Assembly: GCF_003438495.1 (NCBI RefSeq)
Contig: NZ_QSSH01000028.1
Coordinates: forward strand, 1 to 15,434
Source of the DNA: Collinsella sp. TF05-9AC
GTDB lineage: Bacteria > Actinomycetota > Coriobacteriia > Coriobacteriales > Coriobacteriaceae
Length of the DNA: 15,434 nt
Reading direction: 5' to 3'
Within the stretch, counting starts at the first letter, position 1. The number at the start of each line of letters is the position of its first letter. Made by a program: the position numbers and the translations under genes. This document shows positions 1 through 6,765 of the stretch, one piece after another. The notes beneath the pieces are model-generated. The model did not search any database. It had not been told where the DNA came from and saw only the letters and a program-made list of their open reading frames with translations.

Positions 1-334
1 GGCTGCGCCTGCGGGATCGCTCGACTACCAAATATCTCGCCGCCGGCCGGGCCACTTCGTCCAAAAATCACCCGTAAAGGCGCATTTATCTGAAGAATTG
101 AATCCCGTGTTTTGTGCTGCTTGTTGGCGTTGCCTGGGCATCGGTGGCTATGTGCTTCAAGAGACGGCGGCGTTGCCATTTGTTTTTACAAGTAAAGAGG
201 TCCGTTTGCGAACGAGCTTCGACTACTGAAGATGCGATGTTCGCACTAACGACATAGCGTAATTACGGCATTGTTGGTTTACGCACAAATTGAAGAAATC
301 TAAAAGATGCGTCGATTTCACTTCGCCCGCAGCG
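1..334. other. Gene-free left edge
   Basis: No convincing coding region is visible here. One plus-strand frame is open from the window edge to a TGA at 91-93, but it is short and resembles no family I recognise, so it could be either a gene tail or chance. Positions 90-208 hold copy 1 of a duplicated sequence described separately. Positions 209-334 lie downstream of the minus-strand ATPase gene and show no clear hairpin terminator. Confidence 0.5.
90..208. repeat. Duplicated stretch, copy 1
   Basis: Positions 90-166 match 2454-2530 without gaps, with about seven mismatches in 77 bases. The similarity continues more weakly, with a small gap, to 208/2569, ending in a shared TAAAGAGG(T/C)CCGTTT. 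In copy 2 this sequence follows the 3' end of an istB fragment and runs into the left arm of a terminator hairpin. In copy 1 neither istB nor the right hairpin arm is present. The likely origin is the 3' flank of an IS21-type element that has been duplicated or rearranged. That origin is inference; the repeat itself is seen directly. Confidence 0.8.
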
Positions 335-1600
335 TTACGGTGCGAGAACGTCCAATGGAACAACTTGGACGCCGCGGTCGGTAACATAGGCTTGTGAACC
401 AAATCCAATAATCGCTACTTTAGAAACCGGCGGGGTGTTTCCGGCAGCAACCATCCGCTCTTCGACGGCAACAAGATTGTCAGATGCCTCTTCGATTTGA
501 GCGGAACTGAGCTTGACCTCAACGGGAATCCACATCCCACCTGGAGCCGCTATGACAGCGTCGACCTCAAGATCGCGGGAATCGTGATAGTGATAAAGGC
601 CCATTCCGTTTGCCCTCGCATAGACCCATAGATCATGGAGCGCCAACGATTCGAAAAGCAGCCCAAGTGTCTTGAAGTCTGACAACAACGTCTCCACAGT
701 CGCCCCGAGCGCAGCCGCTGCAAGCGACGGGTCGGCAAGATGATGCTTACGCGCCTCCCTCAGATGCACCGGAGATCTCATCGCGGGATTCCATGCGGGG
801 ATATCGCAGACGAAACTCAATCTGCTAAGAAGGGATATGTATGATGCCGCTGTTTGTCTCGATACGTCGCCACCCAAATCGGCCACAAGCGTCTTGAGCG
901 TTGCAAGAGTGGATTCGTTGCGCGCCAACGACGCGATGACGGCTTTCACTTTCTCAGGATCTCGTCGAGAGCCATCGACGCGGGGGATGTCTTCCTCAGC
1001 GACTATCTCGATATATCGTTTTGCCGTCGCGGACGCAATTCGCGCGTCACGCCCAATCGACGCCGGCCATCCACCGCAAACGATGCGCTCGGCGATCTCG
1101 GCAGAACCCATCGATCCGAAGGCGCCCCTGAACTTTTCGCCAGAAATGATGCCCGACAGCTTAACCGCACCGCTAGATTTCCCAAGTTCGAAAAGCGTCA
1201 TGGTGTCCATGCGCAATTTAGCGAACCTTCCAGCGCCACTGTGCATCGGCCGCTCATTGTCTCGCGGTGTCGCCGACCCCGTAAATATGAACTGGCCAGG
1301 CTCGCCGCCGCGGTTGTCGCACTCAAACCGTGCCGCGTCCCAAAGTTTCGGAACCTCCTGCCATTCGTCGATCAGCCGCGGCACCTCGCCAGAAACGGCA
1401 AGCGCCGGGTCCGTCTCGGCACGGAAGCGATTCTCGAAGTTGCGCGACGGGTCCATGAGGAGGAGCCTGGACGCCGCACGGGTCCCGGCCGTGGTTGTCT
1501 TCCCGCACCATTTAGGTCCTTCGATGAGAACGGCACCGAATATCCCAAGCATCTGGTCGAGCTCATTTTCGATAATTCTAGCGTAGTACTTATTTGGCAT
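335..1600 (-). CDS. AAA ATPase, DUF4143 family (paralog 1)
   Basis: The protein is a predicted cytosolic P-loop ATPase of the AAA_14 plus DUF4143 type (COG1373-like); its biological role is unknown. Visible parts in order are the Walker A GPKWCGKTT at about residues 28-36, a Walker B-like LIDEW at about 76-80, a TGSATP sensor-like segment, and a middle region resembling a winged helix (around the LARNESTLA segment). A C-terminal nuclease-like signature follows, with EVD (D347) and then EVKL (E361, K363), as in PD-(D/E)xK folds. I chose the ATG at 1600 over the one at 1612 because GGTGA lies about 5 bases upstream and because it gives 421 aa, the same length as the paralog at 8653-9918, with the catalytic-like residues at identical positions. 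A 23-bp-period repeat array lies immediately upstream. The gene stands alone, with no partner. Confidence 0.9.
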   Translation of the reverse strand: MPNKYYARIIENELDQMLGIFGAVLIEGPKWCGKTTTAGTRAASRLLLMDPSRNFENRFRAETDPALAVSGEVPRLIDEWQEVPKLWDAARFECDNRGGEPGQFIFTGSATPRDNERPMHSGAGRFAKLRMDTMTLFELGKSSGAVKLSGIISGEKFRGAFGSMGSAEIAERIVCGGWPASIGRDARIASATAKRYIEIVAEEDIPRVDGSRRDPEKVKAVIASLARNESTLATLKTLVADLGGDVSRQTAASYISLLSRLSFVCDIPAWNPAMRSPVHLREARKHHLADPSLAAAALGATVETLLSDFKTLGLLFESLALHDLWVYARANGMGLYHYHDSRDLEVDAVIAAPGGMWIPVEVKLSSAQIEEASDNLVAVEERMVAAGNTPPVSKVAIIGFGSQAYVTDRGVQVVPLDVLAP

Positions 1601-1615
1601 AGTTTTCACCATTGC

Positions 1616-1719
1616 TTACCAGCGCGTTTAACCAAATTTACAGTTTTCATTTAACCAGATTCCAATTATTTGATTAACCAGATTTGCATATTTCGGTTAA
1701 CGAGACAGATTAAACATGA
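1616..1719 (-). repeat. Four-unit 23-bp direct-repeat array upstream of ATPase 1
   Basis: The core TTAACCARATT (plus strand) starts at 1628, 1651 and 1674, with a weaker fourth unit TTAACGAGA at 1697; every step is exactly 23 bases. The 12 bases between repeats are AT-rich and not conserved. Read on the gene strand, the last repeat abuts ACGCGCTGGTAA (1616-1627), a block almost identical to one in the same place before the second ATPase. The placement, within 30-100 bases of the start codon, points to an operator or promoter-linked binding array. The binding protein is unknown; the ATPase's own winged-helix region is a candidate (inference). Confidence 0.85.
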
Positions 1720-1744
1720 ACGAGCCAAGTCAGATGAGAATCAT

Positions 1745-1867
1745 CTACTCGACACCGCGCATGAGCTCCGAAATGGTGATGTGAAAGCCGTCGGCAATCT
1801 TCTTGAGATTTGAAAGGCTGACATTGCGCTGCCCGACCTCAATGCTCGCGTAGTAGGAGCGATCCAT
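1745..1867 (-). pseudogene. XRE-type HTH regulator, C-terminal fragment
   Basis: The minus strand encodes about 40 residues, from MDRSYYASIEVGQRN to SELMRGVE and a TAG stop. This matches the second half of a Cro/C1-type (XRE) helix-turn-helix domain, where DRSYYxxIExGxRN is the recognition-helix region and the IADGFHITISEL segment is the closing helices. The first two helices of the domain are missing: upstream in frame the sequence does not resemble an HTH start. No good ribosome site precedes the ATG. I read it as a remnant, although a translated mini-protein cannot be excluded. Confidence 0.7.
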
Positions 1868-1908
1868 CTCAATTAAATTAGCGGACGGAGTGCCCGGGCT
1901 CGTTGCGC

Positions 1909-2164
1909 CTAGGGCGCGGCGGGGTCGGCGACGTCGGAGGTGTCGATCTCGCCAAGAATGGCGAGCCGGCTGATGAACGGGATGCCCTCGGGTTCGTCCA
2001 CCTCGACGCCGCCGAGCACGATGGTGTTGTCACGCATGTCGATTTGGGTCGTGAACACGGCCTGATCGCGGCCTGAGGCGATAAAGCCGATGCCCGCGAG
2101 TACGATGCCCGCGGCAATAAGCCCGCCCGCCACGGCGAGGTAAATCTTCTTCTCCGCTGGTCAT
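1909..2164 (-). pseudogene. Small N-terminal membrane-anchored protein, frameshifted
   Basis: One minus-strand frame reads KKIYLAVAGGLIAAGIVLAG, a clear single membrane segment, then a soluble part including FTTQIDMRDNTIVLGG, and stops at 1909. It resembles the start of DUF4097-like membrane-anchored proteins, but the longer beta-rich body is absent. A strong ribosome site (GAAAGGAG) stands 8 bases before an ATG at 2162-2164, yet that ATG is one base out of frame with the membrane segment. In the protein's own frame a TGA overlaps this ATG, and the first usable start is a GTG at 2133 without a ribosome site. A small indel in the GAAGAAGA stretch after the ATG would explain this. The family assignment is tentative. 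Confidence 0.55.
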
Positions 2165-2214
2165 GGTACTCACTCCTTTCTACGCCGCGAGATACGCGGC
2201 AGCAGCCCGGAGAG

Positions 2215-2508
2215 CGTCGCCCCCGCCGCGAACTCCTCATCCTGGACGAGCTGGGCTACGTGCCGCTGGACATCGAGGGCGCGAGGCTGCTGTTCCAGGT
2301 GATGTCGGTGCCGGAGGGCAGGCAGAGCATGATCGTCACGGCCAACATAGAGTTCAGCAAGTGGGTGACCGTGTTCGGCGACGACAAGATGGCGGCGGCT
2401 GTCGTGGACAGGCTCGTCTACACGGGCAGGCTCGTGGAGTTCAACGGCGCAAGCTGCAGAATTGAATCCCGTGTTTTGTGCTGCTTGCTGGCGTTGCCTG
2501 GGCATTGA
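2215..2508 (+). pseudogene. istB: IS21-family IstB ATPase, C-terminal fragment
   Basis: The plus-strand frame reads RRELLILDELGYVPL, the Walker B region of IstB-type transposition helper ATPases. It continues through LLFQVMS, the TANIEFSKW segment, FGDDKMAAAVVDRL and GRLVEFNGASCRIES, which matches the usual IstB C-terminus in order. The Walker A half of the protein and the partner transposase istA are absent, so the element cannot move by itself. The fragment begins just upstream of the start region of the broken membrane protein at 2164. Its last codons overlap copy 2 of the duplicated stretch, so that stretch is probably the element's 3' end or its flank. Confidence 0.85.
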
Positions 2509-2569
2509 TGGCTACGTAGTTCAAGAGACGTTGCTGCTGCTTGGATTTTGCAGTTAAAGAGGCCCGTTT
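2454..2569. repeat. Duplicated stretch, copy 2
   Basis: This is the second copy of the sequence at 90-208. It begins inside the final istB-like codons and ends inside the left arm of the terminator at 2556-2601. The TAAAGAGG(T/C)CCGTTT shared by both copies is that left arm, so copy 1 carries only half of the hairpin. Copy 2 is therefore the more complete version. Confidence 0.8.
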
Positions 2570-2602
2570 CCCTGGTTTTGGTTGGGGAAACGGGCCTCTT
2601 TT
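2556..2602. terminator. Perfect 17-bp-stem terminator
   Basis: Bases 2556-2572 and 2585-2601 are perfect reverse complements (stem AAAGAGGCCCGTTTCCC) around a 12-base loop. The stem is bordered by A-rich sequence on the left and T-rich sequence on the right, so it could work in both directions. It lies 45 bases beyond the stop of the minus-strand surface-protein operon and probably ends that transcript. Confidence 0.8.
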
Positions 2603-2645
2603 GGGTTTGGGTTTGTGGATTGACGAAGGTGACGTTCGTCGGCAG

Positions 2646-3659
2646 CTATTTTGAGTTCTTGAGGCGGCGGGTGGCTGCGGCGGTTATTCCGAGTCCCATG
2701 GCGGCGATTCCTGCTAGTGCGATTGCGCTCGGCGTTGTGTCGCCGGTGTTTGCGAGCTTGTCGGCGGTCGTATTTGCTTGCTTGCCGTTGCTTGTGTTCG
2801 CCTGCTTGGAGGGGCTCGGTGCGGTGTCTTTGCCGGTCGCGGGCGAGCTGGCGGGCTGTGTCGTCTCGGCCGGTTGCGCCGAGCTGGAGGGAGGCGTTGT
2901 CTCGGTCGGTTGCGTTATCTCGGGCGAGGTGGCCTTGTCTGCCGCGGCCTTTGCCTCTTCGTATGCCTTGCAAGCGTCGTCATAGGCCGCCTGTGCCTTT
3001 TCCAAATCGTCGGTGAGCGCATTTCGCTTGGCTATGTCCTCGTCGATGCGGGCTTTGACTTCCTTCGCCTCACTTTCGAAATGCTGAACCTGTTTTTCCT
3101 GGCTTTCGAGCCGGCGTTGGTAGTGGTGAAGATCATCTTCACAAGATTTTTCTCGCGTTTCTGCCGCCATGATCTCACTGCGCAACTGCTTAATATGCTC
3201 CTTAATAGCTGTGCTGGGCTCCTCGTCGCCGAGTGCTTCAAGTGCCTTATCTAATTCTGCCTGAAGGCCGCTTGTCCGGTTGTGGGCCTCATCGTATTTG
3301 GCTTGGGCTGCATCGACATTCGCCTGCATGGCGGGAAGGGGTTCCCTCCATTTGGCGGCTTCCGCCACTATCATGTCGTAGAGTTCTTGAAATGCGGCAA
3401 TGTCATCATCGATTTCCGCAAGTTTCTCGGGACTTGCGGCCTCTTTTGCGGCTTCGAGGTTTTTGAGCGCTTCCTGCATGGCTGCATACGCTTTGTCTTT
3501 TGCGGCGGCCGCATCTTCCGTCTGCAAGGCAACTGCACCGATGGGGGAGCTCGTTTCTGCCGCGATCGCCGTTGCGGGGGCGATTCCTGCGACAAGCGCC
3601 ACGGAGAGGGCGATGCCCATAGTTGCTCGTCTTGCTCTTCTTGCGAGAATGTCGTTCAT
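2646..3659 (-). CDS. Secreted coiled-coil sortase-anchored surface protein B
   Basis: The protein is 337 aa. An N-terminal signal peptide (charged start with several Arg, hydrophobic core at about 14-30, cleavage near A34) is followed by a heptad-rich alpha-helical region at about 55-245. A Pro/Thr/Ser-rich wall-spanning linker follows, then LANTGD at about 302-307, a hydrophobic segment and a basic tail (RRLKNSK). This is the layout of LPxTG-type proteins with the LAxTG variant common in actinobacteria, so it is probably attached to peptidoglycan by a sortase encoded elsewhere. GAGGTG precedes the ATG by about 5 bases. It is the second gene of a tandem pair, 28 bases after its paralog; signal and C-terminal regions are nearly identical while the central coil differs. 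The ligand is unknown. Confidence 0.85.
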   Translation of the reverse strand: MNDILARRARRATMGIALSVALVAGIAPATAIAAETSSPIGAVALQTEDAAAAKDKAYAAMQEALKNLEAAKEAASPEKLAEIDDDIAAFQELYDMIVAEAAKWREPLPAMQANVDAAQAKYDEAHNRTSGLQAELDKALEALGDEEPSTAIKEHIKQLRSEIMAAETREKSCEDDLHHYQRRLESQEKQVQHFESEAKEVKARIDEDIAKRNALTDDLEKAQAAYDDACKAYEEAKAAADKATSPEITQPTETTPPSSSAQPAETTQPASSPATGKDTAPSPSKQANTSNGKQANTTADKLANTGDTTPSAIALAGIAAMGLGITAAATRRLKNSK

Positions 3660-3687
3660 CTCGGCACCTCATTTCAAGGGTCGGAGG

Positions 3688-4731
3688 CTATTTTGAGTTC
3701 TTGATACGGCGTGTGGCTGTGGCGGTTATTCCGAGGCCCATGGCGGCGATTCCTGCTAGTGCGATTGCGCTTGGCGCTGGGTCGCCTGTGTTTGCGAGCT
3801 TGTCGGCGGTCGTATTCGCTTGCTTGCCGTTGCTTGCGTTCGCTTGCTTGGCGGAGCTCGGTGCGGCGTCTTTGCCGGTCGCGGGCGAGCTGGCGGGCTG
3901 TGTCGTCTCGGCCGGTTGCGCCGAGCCGGAGGGAGGCGTTGTCTCGGTGGGTTTCGTTATCTCGGGCGAGGCGGCCTTATCTGCTGCGGCTTTCGCCTCT
4001 TCGTATGCCTTGCAGGCGTCGTCATAGGCCGTTTGCGCTTTTTTCAAATTGTCGAGGAGCGTATCTCGCCAGGCTATGAACTGGTCGCTATGGGCTTTAT
4101 ATTTCTCTGCAGAACGTTCACAGTCATTAACTCGTCTTTCCTGACTTCTGAGGCAGCGCTGGCACTCTCTTAGCTCCGTTTCGCAATGGCCTACATGCGA
4201 TTTCGCCCCTACCATCTCATTTTGCAACTGCCTTATTTGCTGTTTAGTAGTTTCGACAAACTCCTCGTAGCCGAGTGCTTCGAGTGTCTTAAGCATCTCA
4301 AGTTTTTTGTCTAATTCTGCCTGGAGCTCGCTTACCCGGTTGATGGCCCCGTCGTATTTGGCTTGGGCAGCATCGACGTTCGCTTGCATGGCGGGAAGGA
4401 GTTCCCTCTCTTCGGCGGCTTGCGCCACCATCTTTTCGCGGAACTCTTGAAAACGGGCAATGTCATCATTGAATCTCGCAATTTTCTCTGGACTTGCGGC
4501 GTTTTGTGCGGCTTCGAGGTTTTTGAGCGCTTCCTGCATGGCTGCATACGCCTTGTCTTTTTCGGTGGCCGCGGTTTCGCTCGAGGCCGCCGTCTGCAGG
4601 ACAACTGCATCGACAGGGGAGTTGGTTTCTGCCGCTATCGCCGTTGCGGGGGCGATTCCCGCGGCAAGTGCCAGGGAAAGGGCGATGCCCATGGTTGCTC
4701 GTCTTGCTCTTCTTGCGAGAATGTCGTTCAT
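3688..4731 (-). CDS. Secreted coiled-coil sortase-anchored surface protein A
   Basis: This is a 347-aa paralog of the following gene and the first in the operon. It has the same parts: signal peptide to about A34, coiled coil at about 57-255, Pro/Thr/Ser linker, LANTGD at about 312-317, a membrane segment and a basic tail. The leader before the ATG, including GAGGTG, is the same as in the paralog, so the duplication unit covered about 28 bases of leader plus the gene. The middle of the coil differs from the paralog: it has a few extra residues (EMLKTLEALGYEE) and a cluster of cysteines at about 183, 190, 193 and 204 that the paralog almost entirely lacks. It is probably wall-anchored and displayed; binding partner unknown. 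Confidence 0.85.
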   Translation of the reverse strand: MNDILARRARRATMGIALSLALAAGIAPATAIAAETNSPVDAVVLQTAASSETAATEKDKAYAAMQEALKNLEAAQNAASPEKIARFNDDIARFQEFREKMVAQAAEERELLPAMQANVDAAQAKYDGAINRVSELQAELDKKLEMLKTLEALGYEEFVETTKQQIRQLQNEMVGAKSHVGHCETELRECQRCLRSQERRVNDCERSAEKYKAHSDQFIAWRDTLLDNLKKAQTAYDDACKAYEEAKAAADKAASPEITKPTETTPPSGSAQPAETTQPASSPATGKDAAPSSAKQANASNGKQANTTADKLANTGDPAPSAIALAGIAAMGLGITATATRRIKNSK

Positions 4732-4782
4732 CTCGGCACCTCATTTCAAGGGTCGGCGGCTCAACTTGGTAGCACTAAGGTA

Positions 4783-4812
4783 AGTATATCAGGCGATTGA
4801 CCTGCTCTTGAA
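4783..4812 (-). promoter_or_regulatory. Promoter for the coiled-coil operon
   Basis: On the minus strand, TTCAAG (4807-4812) is separated by 18 bases from TATACT (4783-4788), a good -10 box with a weak -35. It lies about 50 bases upstream of the ATG at 4731 and faces the ABC promoter, making the region 4732-4908 a divergent promoter area. This is a by-eye prediction. Confidence 0.5.
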
Positions 4813-4834
4813 TCTCGCCAGAAATGACTCGTTG

Positions 4835-4864
4835 TTTACGCATGCTCTAGGGCGACAGTACTAT
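4835..4864 (+). promoter_or_regulatory. Promoter for the ABC exporter operon
   Basis: TTTACG (4835-4840) and TACTAT (4859-4864) are 18 bases apart, about 45 bases before the chosen ATG at 4909. No regulator gene of the MarR, PadR or TetR type flanks the operon, and no clear operator palindrome is seen here. This is a by-eye prediction. Confidence 0.45.
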
Positions 4865-4908
4865 CATGGTTCGAATTGAGTGTGAATGATGATAGGGAGC
4901 GCCTTTTT

Positions 4909-6765
4909 ATGATTGAGTTGCTCAGGCGTTTTGGCGGTAAGTTTCGCCGGTATATGGTGATTGGCCCTGCGTGTAAGCTGATCGAAGTGATCTTTGACCT
5001 GCTGACGCCGCTGGTGATTGCCCAGATGATCGATAAGGGTATTGGCGCACACGATGTCAACGCCGTCGTCCACTACGGTATGCTGCTTGGCGCCATGGCC
5101 GTGATCGGCATCTCGTTTACGCTCGTCTGCCAAAAGATGGCGGCGCTCACCTCGCAGGGCATGGGCACCGATATCCGCGGCGCGCTCTACGAGCACATCA
5201 ACAAACTGAGCTATGCCGAACTCGACCGCTTTGGCACGCCGTCGCTTATCACCCGCATCACCAACGACGTCAACCAGGTGCAGCTCGCTGTGGCGCTGGG
5301 CGTACGCATGCTCATCCGCTGGCCCTTCTTGGCGGTGGGCTCTATGTGCGCGGCCCTTGCCATCGACCTTAAGCTCGGCATGATCTTTTTGATTTGCACG
5401 CCCGCCATTGGCCTGGTGTTTTGGTTTGTCATGGCGCGCTGCATTCCGTACTACAAGCAGCTGCAGGCAAAGCTCGACCGCATCGCGCTCATTTGCCGCG
5501 AGGGGCTTTCGGGCGCTCGCGTGGTTCGCGCCTTCGTGCGCGAGGACCACGAGCGCGAGCGCTTTGCCCAAGCCGCCGATGACCAGGCCAATACTGCCAT
5601 CGCGGTGGGCAAGCTCTCCTCGATTCTCAACCCTGTCACGTTTCTCGTGATGAACCTGGGCGTGTGCGCCATCCTGTGGGTGGGCGGCATCCAGGTCAAC
5701 GTGGGCGAGCTCACGCAGGGTCAGGTCATGGCGTTTGTGAACTACATGACGCAGACCCTGACCTCCATCGTGTACGTCGCCAACCTGGTCGTGGTTTTTA
5801 CCAAGGCGAGCGCCAGTGCGTCACGTATCAACGAGGTGCTCAATTGCGTGCCGAGCATTACCGACGAGGGCAATCAGCCGGTCGCACTGCCCGAGCCGAG
5901 CGAACTGGCGGGTGGCGCTGTTTCGGTCCCGGCGCTGAGCTTTGACCATGCGAGTTTTTCGTTTGGCGCGGGCGCGGCAAATGCCGTGAGCGATGTGACG
6001 CTGGAGCTGCTGCTGGGCAAAACGCTTGGCATTATCGGCGGCACGGGTAGCGGCAAGTCCACGCTCGTCTCGCTTATCCCGCGCCTGTACGATGCGAGCA
6101 CTGGCAGCGTGAGCGTGATGGGCGCCGACGTGCGCACCTGGCCGCTCGATCAGCTGCGCCACGTGGTCGCGACCGTTCCGCAGCGCGCGTCGCTCGTGAG
6201 CGGCACGATCCGCAGCAACCTAACCTGGCGCGACGAGTCGGCGACCGACGAGGAGCTTTGGGCGGCGCTCGATATGGCGCAGGCCAGCGAGTTCGTGCGC
6301 AACAAGCCGCAGGGGCTCGACGCCCCGGTCGAGGCGGGCGGCAAGAACTTCAGCGGCGGTCAGCGTCAGCGCCTGACCATCGCACGTGCCCTGGTGGGCG
6401 CTCCGCAGGTCCTAATCATGGATGACTCCGCCTCGGCGCTCGACTTTAAGACCGACGCGGCGCTTCGCCATGCCATCCGCGAGCGCAGCGTGCGTGGTGC
6501 CGCCGAGGGCGGGCTGCCGCTCACGACCGTCATCGTGAGCCAGCGCGTCTCGACCGTACGCGACGCCGACATGATCTGCGTGCTCGACCACGGCTCGGTT
6601 GCGGGCCTGGGCACGCATGACGAGCTGTATGCAAGCTGCCAGCTCTATCGCGAGATTTGCCAGTCGCAGCTGCGCCGCGAGGAGCTCGAGGGTCAGCAGG
6701 GGAGCACGGCGCCCGCGTCCGCACCGATCGCCCCGGCATCCGTCTGCGCAAAGGAGGGCTGCTAA
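4909..6765 (+). CDS. ABC exporter half-transporter, degenerate ATP-site subunit
   Basis: This 618-aa fused membrane-ATPase protein exports an unknown substrate as half of a heterodimer. An N-terminal six-helix exporter domain (about 1-310) precedes the nucleotide-binding domain. Walker A is GGTGSGKST (377-385), the signature FSGGQ (481-485), and Walker B VLIMDDS (501-507). The catalytic glutamate position is aspartate (D506), and the switch histidine is glutamine (SQR, Q545). These are the hallmarks of the non-catalytic subunit in TM287/288, LmrCD and BmrCD-type exporters. I chose the ATG at 4909 because GGGAG lies 9 bases upstream and the protein then starts MIELLRRF as family members do; a TTG at 4876 and a GTG at 4882 are open in frame. 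The next gene begins directly after the stop codon. Confidence 0.93.
   Translation: MIELLRRFGGKFRRYMVIGPACKLIEVIFDLLTPLVIAQMIDKGIGAHDVNAVVHYGMLLGAMAVIGISFTLVCQKMAALTSQGMGTDIRGALYEHINKLSYAELDRFGTPSLITRITNDVNQVQLAVALGVRMLIRWPFLAVGSMCAALAIDLKLGMIFLICTPAIGLVFWFVMARCIPYYKQLQAKLDRIALICREGLSGARVVRAFVREDHERERFAQAADDQANTAIAVGKLSSILNPVTFLVMNLGVCAILWVGGIQVNVGELTQGQVMAFVNYMTQTLTSIVYVANLVVVFTKASASASRINEVLNCVPSITDEGNQPVALPEPSELAGGAVSVPALSFDHASFSFGAGAANAVSDVTLELLLGKTLGIIGGTGSGKSTLVSLIPRLYDASTGSVSVMGADVRTWPLDQLRHVVATVPQRASLVSGTIRSNLTWRDESATDEELWAALDMAQASEFVRNKPQGLDAPVEAGGKNFSGGQRQRLTIARALVGAPQVLIMDDSASALDFKTDAALRHAIRERSVRGAAEGGLPLTTVIVSQRVSTVRDADMICVLDHGSVAGLGTHDELYASCQLYREICQSQLRREELEGQQGSTAPASAPIAPASVCAKEGC

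Noticed and set aside
223..408. Small minus-strand open frame overlapping the end of ATPase 1
   Set aside because: It overlaps the real gene's 3' end out of frame, has no ribosome site and no recognisable motif.
837..1654. Plus-strand open frames opposite ATPase 1
   Set aside because: They overlap a gene with intact Walker and C-terminal motifs and have no ribosome site or recognisable domain.
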